Below the pieces are notes generated by a model. The model was not told the origin of the DNA, ran no database searches, and was given only the letters and a program-made list of their open reading frames with translations. A stretch of 43,039 bases of DNA, from assembly GCA_947311105.1 (NCBI GenBank), contig CAMZKG010000048.1, forward strand, positions 1-43,039. The letters are read 5' to 3'. Source of the stretch: an uncultured Saprospiraceae bacterium (GTDB taxonomy: Bacteria > Bacteroidota > Bacteroidia > Chitinophagales > Saprospiraceae). The position numbers and the translations under genes were made by a program. Of the stretch, positions 1 through 7,620 are shown piece by piece. Position 1 is the first letter of the stretch, and every line of letters begins with the position of its first letter.

Positions 1-444
1 GTCAATAATCGTCGAGTCAATATGGTTGATTAAATGAAAATAGGAATCCACCCCTTTAATTGTACCAAAATCTTGATTGCCATCAAATTCAAAAAAGGCA
101 ATCTCCTCAAGGGTAACCGAAACTTGGCGAATACCATCAATATGCTTTATTTGCGCAAGCTGACTCGTGTCAATATTAAAGAATTTGCCTTCCTTGAGCT
201 CAATTTTTACCTGCGGGTTAAAGTAACCAAATAGCTCGCCCAATAGCTCTTCAAATCCATTAAATATCGACAAAACCAATAGGAGCACAGCAGTACCTAC
301 GGCAATACCAAAAACGGCGATGCTAGAGATGATATGGATGGTGTAAATACGTAGGCGTAGCGGGTCACGTCGGTGAACGACCGATCCCGCAGGGTCGAGT
401 ACGGCAGTGCTCGAAGGGAGAGAACGGCGGTAGCCGGCTACCAC
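1..444 (-). CDS. FtsX/LolC-LolE-type ABC transporter permease, partial and probably 5'-disrupted
   Basis: The minus strand reads without interruption from a stop at 451-453 to the window edge. From about position 339 downward the translation is typical of the N-terminal part of LolC/LolE/MacB-type permeases: a first membrane segment containing SIAVFGIAVGTAVLLLVLS, then FNGFEELLGELFGYFNPQVK and the start of the large periplasmic domain. In this family the segment is normally preceded by about 20 more residues beginning with Met. Here those codons are replaced by sequence (342-444) that recurs at 4821-4848 and 32553-32676, so it is repeat and not gene. The only possible start in frame is a GTG at 442-444 inside the repeat. 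The family assignment is solid. Whether a working protein is made is doubtful, because the normal start and upstream promoter seem lost. The 3' end lies outside the window. Confidence 0.65.
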   Translation of the reverse strand, partial: MVAGYRRSLPSSTAVLDPAGSVVHRRDPLRLRIYTIHIISSIAVFGIAVGTAVLLLVLSIFNGFEELLGELFGYFNPQVKIELKEGKFFNIDTSQLAQIKHIDGIRQVSVTLEEIAFFEFDGNQDFGTIKGVDSYFHLINHIDSTIID

Positions 445-597
445 ATAGCTTCAAGCACCTTCAAATTTTGCCTTAATCAAGGAAGACGTTGGAGTCGTGG
501 CAGGCTACGTCGGAGTATTGTTTTTTTACCGAACCATTGAGAATAAAATTTTGTGAAATCTCCAAACAAAAAAGGACATTGACTTTTCGGTGTGGAC
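342..597 (-). repeat. Mosaic dispersed repeat, copy A
   Basis: Read on the minus strand, three blocks follow each other. Block 1 (539-452, starting CAATGGTTCGGTAAAAAAAC) recurs at 4669-4757. Block 3 (435-373, containing GGCTACCGCCGTTC, CTCCCTTCGAGCACTGC and GGGATCGGTCGTTCA) recurs twice at 32553-32676. Block 2 (369-342, CGTGACCCGCTACGCC then CGTATTTAC) recurs at 4821-4848. On the plus strand, 541-595 (GAATAAAATTTTGTG, then TTGACTTTTCGG) recurs at 24808-24863. Different combinations of the same blocks at each site point to a mosaic intergenic repeat family. No transposase reading frame is present. Confidence 0.75.
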
Positions 598-608
598 TCA
601 ACTTCTGA

Positions 609-671
609 CGGTTTAGCGGGTTTAGCGGTTTAGCGGGTGTAGCGGGTGTAGCGGGGTTTAGCGATTTAGTG
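609..671. repeat. 8-10 bp tandem repeat running into the 3' end of xerD
   Basis: About seven units of the form CGG(G)TKTAG follow one another (CGGTTTAG, CGGGTTTAG, CGGTTTAG, CGGGTGTAG, CGGGTGTAG, CGGGGTTTAG, CGATTTAG). The array overlaps the last codons and stop codon of xerD. The same unit (CGGTGTAG) forms the array at 42757-42836. Confidence 0.8.
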
Positions 672-1563
672 GGTGGAAGCGCAATATCGTATCCCGCAGA
701 TAAGCCGTGTCAAGATGCGTATATATTTCCGTTGTCGTAATTGACTCATGCCCTAACATATCTTGTACCGCTTTCAAGTTGGCGCCACCTTCAATCAAGT
801 GCGTAGCAAAAGAATGCCTAAAAGTATGTGGGCTCACTTTTTTTTGGATTCCTGCAGCTTCCGCCAATTCTTTAATCAATAAAAAGACATAAACACGTGT
901 CAACTTCTTGCCCCTTCGATTCAAGAAAAGATAATCTTCATGCTTTGGATCAATATTCATTTGCTTTCGCCGAACTCCTTCCACGTACAATTGAATATGC
1001 TTTACGGCATCTTCCCCGATGGGTATAAGTCGTTCTTTGTTGTTTTTACCAATAACCTTTATCAAGTCAATCTCTGGGAAAAAATTGGATAATTGTAAGG
1101 TGACTAACTCCGTTACACGCAAGCCGCAAGCATATAAGGTTTCTAACATCGCCCGATTACGTGTGCCGTGATTCGTTGACAAGTCTATCGCATCCAACAT
1201 CTGCTGAATCTCATCATACCGCAATACATCGGGAATGTGTCGGCTCGACTTCGGCATATCTAACAAAGATGCTGGATTGTCATTCACAATATTTTCAATC
1301 AATAGGTATTTGTAAAATGCTCGAATCCCCGACAAAATACGAGCTCTGGACGTTTTTTCCAAGCCCATTTCTCCCATCCAGACTAACATTTGACGCAAGT
1401 CGTCTGCTTCTACCAAGGTGGGCGCTTTACCGCTTAGATCCATCTCTACAAATTGCGCCAATTTCTCAATATCGCGCACATAAGCCGCCACAGAATGCTC
1501 GGACAGCCCCCGTTCATACATCAAGTATGCTCTAAATTGTTTGATTGCTTCATTCCAGCGCAT
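658..1563 (-). CDS. xerD: Tyrosine recombinase XerD
   Basis: A 301-residue tyrosine recombinase of normal XerC/XerD length. The N-terminal core-binding (SAM-like) domain spans about residues 1-85 (opening with an FRAYLMYERGLSEHSVAAYV-type segment) and the catalytic domain about 105-295. Catalytic residues are visible: Arg in ACGLRVTEL, Lys in the VIGKNNKERLIP strand, His-x-x-Arg in HTFRHSFATHL, His in MLGHESITTT and the nucleophilic Tyr in EIYTHL. Such proteins act with a partner recombinase and FtsK at dif to resolve chromosome dimers; Bacteroidota members of this type are usually named XerD. The ATG at 1563 gives a natural N-terminus. The final residues and stop lie inside a tandem repeat, so the C-terminal tail may be recently altered. 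An integrase role is possible, but no other mobile-element gene is nearby. Confidence 0.88.
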   Translation of the reverse strand: MRWNEAIKQFRAYLMYERGLSEHSVAAYVRDIEKLAQFVEMDLSGKAPTLVEADDLRQMLVWMGEMGLEKTSRARILSGIRAFYKYLLIENIVNDNPASLLDMPKSSRHIPDVLRYDEIQQMLDAIDLSTNHGTRNRAMLETLYACGLRVTELVTLQLSNFFPEIDLIKVIGKNNKERLIPIGEDAVKHIQLYVEGVRRKQMNIDPKHEDYLFLNRRGKKLTRVYVFLLIKELAEAAGIQKKVSPHTFRHSFATHLIEGGANLKAVQDMLGHESITTTEIYTHLDTAYLRDTILRFHPLNR

Positions 1564-1627
1564 GAATGTTTAACGCTTTTAGGGGCTTTTTGTGCACCCA
1601 TTTGCAGAATAATGATGGCTACACCCC

Positions 1628-4525
1628 TTATTCTTTTACAAATCTAGCCCAACTACTCCGCTCCACTCCACGGAACTGAACAAAATAAAGCCCCGCTTTT
1701 AGTGTAGATACATCTATCTTTAATTGCTTTTGATTAAGTGGCTTTCGCACAAAAATAGATGCCCCCTGACATGAGAATATATTCACTTGCCCCTTTAGAT
1801 GCGCACCCAAATCAACCACTAGGAAGTCTTTCACAGGATTGGGCGATAGCTCAATGACTCCTATTTCTACGTGCTCAATACCATCTGGTTTTTGGCTGAC
1901 TGTGATCAAAAAACTGCAATTTTCTTCATTGCCACAATTATCTATTGCCTGATATTCAATACTTGATACCCCCAAACCAAAACTACTACCACTAGGAAGC
2001 CCTTGCATTTGCGTAAGCGTAATACCCGACCCAATATTACAGGTGGTAGAAGCTTCAGGCTCGTCCCAGCTCAAGATGGTATCTGTTTGTCCTATCGGAA
2101 TTTCTACCTTTAAATCAGCAGGGCATTCTAAGTTTAGGGTGCCCATAACAGCTATCGTATCCACAGCAATCGTAAAGCTACAAGTATCTGTATTCTCACA
2201 ATTATCAAAAACTGCATAAGCGATTGTTGTGGTTCCATATTCAAAACTACTCCCGGAAGGTGGCCCGGATATTTGCGAAAGCGCTACATACGCACCGACA
2301 TTGCAAGTCGTCGCATAGTCGGGCACATCCCAACTCACCACGGTGTCCACCTGCCCAAAAGGAAGCACAATCTCCATAGAACTCGGGCAAGCAATGTTCA
2401 ATTCGCCCATAATTGCCGTTGTATCGACCGTAACAACCCACGAACACAAAGCGCTATTTGCACAACTATCCGTAGCACTCCAAACATATTCGTAGCTTCC
2501 CACTGATAATAATGCCCCATTAGGACTACCGGTGACTTGCGTCAAAAACACGTCTTGACTGGTGTCGCAGAAGGTAACGGCAGAAGGCGCATCCCACCAA
2601 AAAGCGGTGTCTAATTGCCCGATAGGCAACACTATGGATAAATTTTCGGGACAAGCTAGCGTCAAGTCTTCAACTGCGCATTCTATTTCAAGAAAATAAT
2701 TCTTTTGCACCCATTGATTGGTCATGGACCAAGTTCCCGCCCAAAAATTGAGTAGGGCATAATTATTTTCGGGGGTATTATCGATACTTAAATCAAAAGT
2801 GACAGGCTCCCCATTTGCCCATTCAAGCTGACCTTCTTTTAAATAGTCATAAAGACCTAGAAATGCTGTTTTTTGATTTAAGGCGCTGTAAAGCAAGTCG
2901 TTTTCTTCTTGGGTGCTGATGGTCGCCAGATATCCGCCTAGTGCATTAGTGGTGTCTCGAGCATTTTCCCAACTAGCTACATTTTTCGAAAGATAGTAGC
3001 CGTGATCATTCAATTCTCCTACTTTCGTAAAACCAGCCACTTCACCACAGCCAAATACTTGCTCTGGCGGTTGAATAGTAATTGAAAATCGACACATTTC
3101 CGTATTGTTACAATTGTCCGAAGCTTCGTATGCGATATAATAATTTCCGACACCTAGCGCAGTCCCTATTGGCGTCCCTTCGACTTGCGTCAAAAGCACA
3201 CTCGAGCCAAGCCCGCAAGTTGTAGTTGCTAAAGGCGAATCCCAATAGACGGGCATTGCGGAAGCGGTATCATCAAGACGCTTGAATATATTTTCAGGAC
3301 ACTGAATCGTCAAATTGCCCGCGGTGTCACAGGCATCTGTATAAATAATTTGTTCGGCGGTGTGGACCCATATTTTATTAAACTCATTGATTCCCTTGCG
3401 GAGAAAATGAATAAAATCAATTTGAAAGACTTCATCTTCATCTCTATGCTCATGAAACCAAGTTTGAAAATCCGCATAGGGAATTCCTGTTGTTGTGTCA
3501 ATGGCATAAGGAGCGTATAATTGAATCAGACTATCGACTACATTCAAATTAATAGGAATGATGCCATTCGTTTTATCGGAAGATGTATCCACATAATCGC
3601 TATATTCATTAGGAAAATGCACCCAGGGTATTCTTGCTGGAATAGGAAGCATCCCACGATTGAAACAAGTATCCATAATTCCAACAAAGGCATTTTTGAA
3701 GGCAGTCATCTCCGGATTGTTGTAATGCTCTTGATAAGGTACGAGCGGAAAAAAGATAGCGTCATTGATACCATAGGAAAAGGCAACAATACTAACTTGT
3801 GGCATATCATCCAATATTGGACCTAGGGCATTGACCGCTTCCACCGCTCTTTCGCCTCCTTTCCCGGCGTTGATTACGATGGGATAGTAGCAGGGATTGT
3901 TTGCGTGTACCTTTTCACCAAACCGCGTGGCTGCACTATAAGTTGTGTTGCCTACGCCCATACAAGACAGCATCTCAGAATCTCCAAATAAGAGCCAAAT
4001 ATCATCTTTTTTGCCCACCGGAGCACTCTGAAAAATTTCTAAGCGGCTTAGTCGCAGGGTGTCATCACTTAATTCTTTGATTTTAACCCATTTGGGTTGA
4101 TTATTGGGAAAGAAGACGAAGTTATCTTTATAACCACTAAAGCCTTCCTGCACAAATTGCCAGTCTCCATCAACTCCATTGGTAGAGTTGGCACTTGTAT
4201 AGATTTTATAGTGCTTTAACGAAGCCGCATTGACATCTCGGTTATTCCAAGACTGGGCACGCCAATGCAAAATCAAGCTATCCGCAGTGGATGTTTGCGC
4301 ATCTATTTGGAGAGCTAAAGTAACAGGACTTTGCACGGTCAAAATAGTAGAATCCGTACCATCAGACAACGCCGAAACCATTGACCAGTCTAAAGCGGGA
4401 TTGCTGCTATAAACGGGCTTGTGGAGACTAACACATTGATTAAATGCAATATCTGGTACTGTCTGGGCAAATGTTTGAGAGAAAACTAGAAGCCAAAGAA
4501 TAAGTATTTTATAAAAATCTGACAT
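1628..4525 (-). CDS. Secreted multidomain SGNH esterase with C-type lectin, HYR repeats and T9SS sorting domain
   Basis: The product is about 965 residues from the ATG at 4525. A TTG at 4546 would add seven residues, but it lies too close to the promoter element at 4558-4565. Order of parts: signal peptide (ILILWLLVFSQTFAQ); a discoidin-like beta domain (about 30-165); an SGNH hydrolase/sialate-esterase-like domain (about 170-395) with GDSEM, GKGGERA, YGINDA and a C-terminal DFIH that supply the usual Ser, Gly, Asn and Asp-His positions; one HYR (hyalin-like) repeat; a C-type lectin-like domain (about 490-635); three more HYR repeats, each with CP...W..P...C and DNC or DSC signatures; and a type IX secretion C-terminal domain (LSPNPVKDFLVVD...GLYFVQF). 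It should be exported, moved across the outer membrane by T9SS and attached or released. A surface esterase acting on acylated glycans is plausible; the substrate is unknown. Confidence 0.82.
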   Translation of the reverse strand: MSDFYKILILWLLVFSQTFAQTVPDIAFNQCVSLHKPVYSSNPALDWSMVSALSDGTDSTILTVQSPVTLALQIDAQTSTADSLILHWRAQSWNNRDVNAASLKHYKIYTSANSTNGVDGDWQFVQEGFSGYKDNFVFFPNNQPKWVKIKELSDDTLRLSRLEIFQSAPVGKKDDIWLLFGDSEMLSCMGVGNTTYSAATRFGEKVHANNPCYYPIVINAGKGGERAVEAVNALGPILDDMPQVSIVAFSYGINDAIFFPLVPYQEHYNNPEMTAFKNAFVGIMDTCFNRGMLPIPARIPWVHFPNEYSDYVDTSSDKTNGIIPINLNVVDSLIQLYAPYAIDTTTGIPYADFQTWFHEHRDEDEVFQIDFIHFLRKGINEFNKIWVHTAEQIIYTDACDTAGNLTIQCPENIFKRLDDTASAMPVYWDSPLATTTCGLGSSVLLTQVEGTPIGTALGVGNYYIAYEASDNCNNTEMCRFSITIQPPEQVFGCGEVAGFTKVGELNDHGYYLSKNVASWENARDTTNALGGYLATISTQEENDLLYSALNQKTAFLGLYDYLKEGQLEWANGEPVTFDLSIDNTPENNYALLNFWAGTWSMTNQWVQKNYFLEIECAVEDLTLACPENLSIVLPIGQLDTAFWWDAPSAVTFCDTSQDVFLTQVTGSPNGALLSVGSYEYVWSATDSCANSALCSWVVTVDTTAIMGELNIACPSSMEIVLPFGQVDTVVSWDVPDYATTCNVGAYVALSQISGPPSGSSFEYGTTTIAYAVFDNCENTDTCSFTIAVDTIAVMGTLNLECPADLKVEIPIGQTDTILSWDEPEASTTCNIGSGITLTQMQGLPSGSSFGLGVSSIEYQAIDNCGNEENCSFLITVSQKPDGIEHVEIGVIELSPNPVKDFLVVDLGAHLKGQVNIFSCQGASIFVRKPLNQKQLKIDVSTLKAGLYFVQFRGVERSSWARFVKE

Positions 4526-4557
4526 ATAGAAAGTGTTTAAAACCAATTATTTAGCGT

Positions 4558-4565
4558 CAAAGGTA
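4558..4565 (-). promoter_or_regulatory. Bacteroidota -7 element (TACCTTTG) of the esterase gene
   Basis: TACCTTTG on the minus strand matches the Bacteroidota sigma-ABfr -7 consensus TAnnTTTG. It lies about 30 nt before the ATG at 4525, which supports that start over the TTG at 4546. Confidence 0.6.
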
Positions 4566-4591
4566 ATTGATTTTTAGAAAACTTGCTAGGC

Positions 4592-4668
4592 GCCCATAGC
4601 TTCACTATGGGCTAAGCTGGGAAACCCCGAAGGGGTTTTAGGTACGTTTTTTTCAAACTTCACTTCAG
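4592..4668. repeat. Hairpin repeat, first copy
   Basis: This copy begins with an 8-bp stem GCCCATAG / CTATGGGC around a CTTCA loop, then a second stem AAACCCC GAA GGGGTTT, then a conserved stretch TTTTTTTCAAACTTCACTTC. It recurs at 4866-4942 with about a dozen differences. The changes in the second stem (CCCGAAGGG to CTTACGG) weaken it in the second copy. No reading frame is present. Confidence 0.8.
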
Positions 4669-4848
4669 CAATGGTTCGGTAAAAAAACGATACTCCGACG
4701 TAGCCTGCCACGCCTCCAACTTCTTCCTTGATTAAGGCAAAATTTGAAGGTGCTTGATGAGATATAAATTCTCTCTAAAAGTCTTCAAATTTCACCTTAC
4801 TCAGCGTCAGAAGTCTCCAGCGTGACCCGCTACGCCTCCGTATTTACA
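4669..4848. repeat. Mosaic dispersed repeat, copy B
   Basis: Block 1 (4669-4757) and block 2 (4821-4848) match copy A (539-452 and 369-342, opposite strand) almost base for base. Between them copy B has about 63 bases of unrelated AT-rich sequence where copy A carries block 3. It lies in a 510-bp gap between priA and the esterase gene, which otherwise holds only the two hairpin repeats. Confidence 0.75.
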
Positions 4849-4865
4849 ACACAAACCTTTCTTAT

Positions 4866-4942
4866 CCCATAGCTTCACTATGGGCTAAGCAGGGAAACCT
4901 TACGGGGTTTTAGGTACATTTTTTTCAAACTTCACTTCAGGC
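4866..4942. repeat. Hairpin repeat, second copy
   Basis: Direct repeat of 4592-4668, again starting CCCATAGCTTCACTATGGGC and ending CAAACTTCACTTCAG. The two copies flank mosaic repeat B, like a compound element, though no coding capacity is present. Confidence 0.8.
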
Positions 4943-5059
4943 AATGACTTCTATTTTATGCAGCTCAGCCCAAAACAAACTTGCGTTGAATAGAAAAAGC
5001 CCGTGTTTATTGAGTTTATTTCGCTTTTTCACGACAAAAATGCCCCAAACATTTTTTGT

Positions 5060-7513
5060 TCAATAAGGATCCACATCCACATTCACCCGTACACCCGACA
5101 ACCCCTTTTGGGATTTTAGGGAGACGATGGCATGGTCTAAAATGGAATGAGTATGCGCCAATATTCCTTTTTGGCGGCTCAGTTTGATTAAGATGGTCAT
5201 TTGGTATTGATTGCGGACACGTGGAATCGGATGCCAAGCGGGCCCAATGACTTTGCCTTGGACTGATTTGTTGAGAATGTGGGCGACTAATTTGGCGCCC
5301 AATTCGACACTTTGGTAGCGACGATGCTTGATGGTTAGGCGAATGAGTCTCGAATATGGCGGATAATCAAAGGCTTCTCTTTCGGCAAATTCTCTTTGGG
5401 CAAAATGGATATAATTGCCACTCAATACATCAGGAAGTACAGGATGATTACTTTGGAATGCTTGAATGATTACTTTTCCTTGTTTTTTCTTTCTTCCGGC
5501 GCGTCCACTTACTTGGGTCATTTGCTGAAAAGCTCGCTCGGCGGCTCTAAAATCAGGGAAGAAAAGCAATTGGTCTGCACTCATCACCCCGACCAAGCCC
5601 ACATTATCGAAGTCCAACCCTTTGGTGACCATCTGGGTGCCCACCAAAATTTCTATTTCTCTGGCATCAAAGGCATTGATTATCTTTTCAAACCCACTTT
5701 TTCCACCTGTGGTGTCGTAGTCCATCCTGCCCGTCTTGGCGGCTGGGAAGTAGATTTTGAGTTCTTCTTCGATTTTTTGCGTACCGAATCCTGCCAAAGT
5801 CAAAGGTTGAGTCCCGCAGGTGGGGCAGGCTTGCGGTAGTTTTTGTTGGTATCCACAAAAATGACAACGCAAATTATCGGTATATTTATGGTAAGTCAGT
5901 CCGATGTCGCAGTTTTTACACTCACTAAACCAGCCACAAGCATTGCAACTTAGTGTGGGGGAATATCCACGACGATTTTGGAAGAGAATAATTTGCTGCT
6001 TGTTGTCTAGGGTCTTTTTTATCTCATCCAATAGGACGGACGAAAAGTGAGATTGAAGTTTTCTTTCCTTGGCTTCTTTTTTTAGGTCAACAAGGATGAC
6101 TTCGGGCATCAAGACATTGCCGACTCGGTCAGGCATCTTGACGAGTCCATATTTGTTGTTTTTGGTGTTTAGGAAAGTCTCCAAAGAAGGGGTCGCTGTC
6201 CCCAAAATGCTCTTGGCTTTGAACAAGCTCGCCAAAATCAATCCTGCATCACGCCCATGATACCTAGGGGCGGGGTCAAATTGCTTAAAACTTTGGTCGT
6301 GTTCTTCATCGACAATCAATAACTCCAAATTCTGAAAAGGCAAGAAGATGCCAGACCTTGCGGAAAGAACGATGGGTTTTCCCGCTAGGACTTGTTGCCA
6401 GATTTCGACTCGTTCGTTATTATTTAGGCGGGAGTGATAGACGACGATGTCATCCCCAAATATTTGGCGTAAGCGACCAATAATCTGAGATGTAAGTGCA
6501 ATTTCCGGAAGGATATATAGGACTTGCCCGCCATTGCTGATGGCTTCCCAAATTTTTTCGATATACACTCTAGTTTTTCCAGAACCCGTCACACCGTGCA
6601 GCAAAAGGGTGTTTTTTTTCTTAAAAATAGTGTCTATTTCTTGGAGTGCTCTTGTTTGTTGTTGGGTCAGTGGGTGGGCTTGCGCCAAATCTTCATCATA
6701 GGATTCGATTCGGCTAATATTTTTGTCATAGACTTCTAAAATTCCTTTTTTGACTAATCCATTGAGTGACGCCGCCGACGAATTGGCCATTTTGTAGAGC
6801 TCTTGCTTGCGAATATCCGTTTTGGTTTTGGATAATTGGGCGTAAGCTAGTAGTGTTTCTGTCTGTTTGGGGGCGGACTTGGTTAGTTCAAAGGCTTGCG
6901 CCAATTGGGAAGAATCGGACAAATACGGTTCTGCATAGCGTACGCAAAGCACTTTCTTGGGTTTGTATTTTTCTTTTAGCGTCTCGTGCAAATAGATGAC
7001 CTTTTCATCCAACATCTTTTGGATGATGGGCATGACCGTTTTTTGATCTAGTATTTTGCGGGCTTCATCTATCGAAAACTCTTCTCGGTTCTTTAAAGCA
7101 CTAGCGATAAGGAATTCTTTTTCCGAAAGGTGTTCAAAATTATCGGCAAATAAAGGACTTAATAAAATATTGGTTTCGCCACTCAATTTAAGGTACGCAG
7201 GAAGTGCGGCATTCATTACTTGCCCCACCGTAGAAAAGTAATAGTTGGCAATCCATTTCCAAAATTGATATTGCACTGGATAGATAATCGGCTCATCATC
7301 CAAAATGTTGATGATTGGCTTGACTTTATACCCTTCTGGCGCCTTGTTGCTCAAGTCCACCACTAAGGCAGAGTATCGTTTGTTTTTTCCGAAAGGAACT
7401 TCAACTCTCACCCCAAATTGAAGCTTTGGCACAAATTCTTCGGGCACCGCATACGAGAACACCCTTGGTAGGGGGAGCGGTAAGACAACTTCGGCATAGA
7501 GAGAGTAGGACAC
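5060..7513 (-). CDS. priA: Primosomal protein N' (replication restart helicase PriA)
   Basis: About 817 residues from a GTG at 7513. PriA is a 3'-to-5' superfamily 2 helicase that reloads the replisome at stalled forks. Visible parts: the N-terminal DNA-binding domain (YAEVVLPLPLPRVFSYAVPE), Walker A GVTGSGKT (about residue 308 of this start), DEEH Walker B, the paired zinc sites of the cysteine-rich insert (CNACGW..CKNCD and CHFCGY..CPTCG), and helicase motifs VTKGLDFDNVGLVGV and QVSGRAGR. A TTG at 7531 would extend the frame by six residues, but that TTG is part of the TATCTTTG promoter element at 7529-7536, so the GTG is preferred. Length and order are normal for PriA. Confidence 0.93.
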   Translation of the reverse strand: MSYSLYAEVVLPLPLPRVFSYAVPEEFVPKLQFGVRVEVPFGKNKRYSALVVDLSNKAPEGYKVKPIINILDDEPIIYPVQYQFWKWIANYYFSTVGQVMNAALPAYLKLSGETNILLSPLFADNFEHLSEKEFLIASALKNREEFSIDEARKILDQKTVMPIIQKMLDEKVIYLHETLKEKYKPKKVLCVRYAEPYLSDSSQLAQAFELTKSAPKQTETLLAYAQLSKTKTDIRKQELYKMANSSAASLNGLVKKGILEVYDKNISRIESYDEDLAQAHPLTQQQTRALQEIDTIFKKKNTLLLHGVTGSGKTRVYIEKIWEAISNGGQVLYILPEIALTSQIIGRLRQIFGDDIVVYHSRLNNNERVEIWQQVLAGKPIVLSARSGIFLPFQNLELLIVDEEHDQSFKQFDPAPRYHGRDAGLILASLFKAKSILGTATPSLETFLNTKNNKYGLVKMPDRVGNVLMPEVILVDLKKEAKERKLQSHFSSVLLDEIKKTLDNKQQIILFQNRRGYSPTLSCNACGWFSECKNCDIGLTYHKYTDNLRCHFCGYQQKLPQACPTCGTQPLTLAGFGTQKIEEELKIYFPAAKTGRMDYDTTGGKSGFEKIINAFDAREIEILVGTQMVTKGLDFDNVGLVGVMSADQLLFFPDFRAAERAFQQMTQVSGRAGRKKKQGKVIIQAFQSNHPVLPDVLSGNYIHFAQREFAEREAFDYPPYSRLIRLTIKHRRYQSVELGAKLVAHILNKSVQGKVIGPAWHPIPRVRNQYQMTILIKLSRQKGILAHTHSILDHAIVSLKSQKGLSGVRVNVDVDPY

Positions 7514-7528
7514 GATGATGATTTTAGG

Positions 7529-7536
7529 CAAAGATA
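7529..7536 (-). promoter_or_regulatory. Bacteroidota -7 element (TATCTTTG) of priA
   Basis: TATCTTTG on the minus strand, about 15 nt before the GTG at 7513. Its position rules against the upstream TTG start and predicts a very short mRNA leader. Confidence 0.6.
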
Positions 7537-7620
7537 GGGAAAAATAGGTATCGGAGCTTTTTCGTGTCTAGGAATACGTGTATCTGAGATGCCGTACTTG
7601 CAAAGTGAAGAAGGAAGCGA

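Noticed and set aside
5016..5237. Minus-strand frame ending CGSLLNKKCLGHFCREKAK, reminiscent of a SEC-C metal-binding tail
   Set aside because: It overlaps the 3' end of priA in another frame, lacks the doubled Cys/His pattern of SEC-C (CxCGS...KKCCG), and no frameshift signal joins it to priA.
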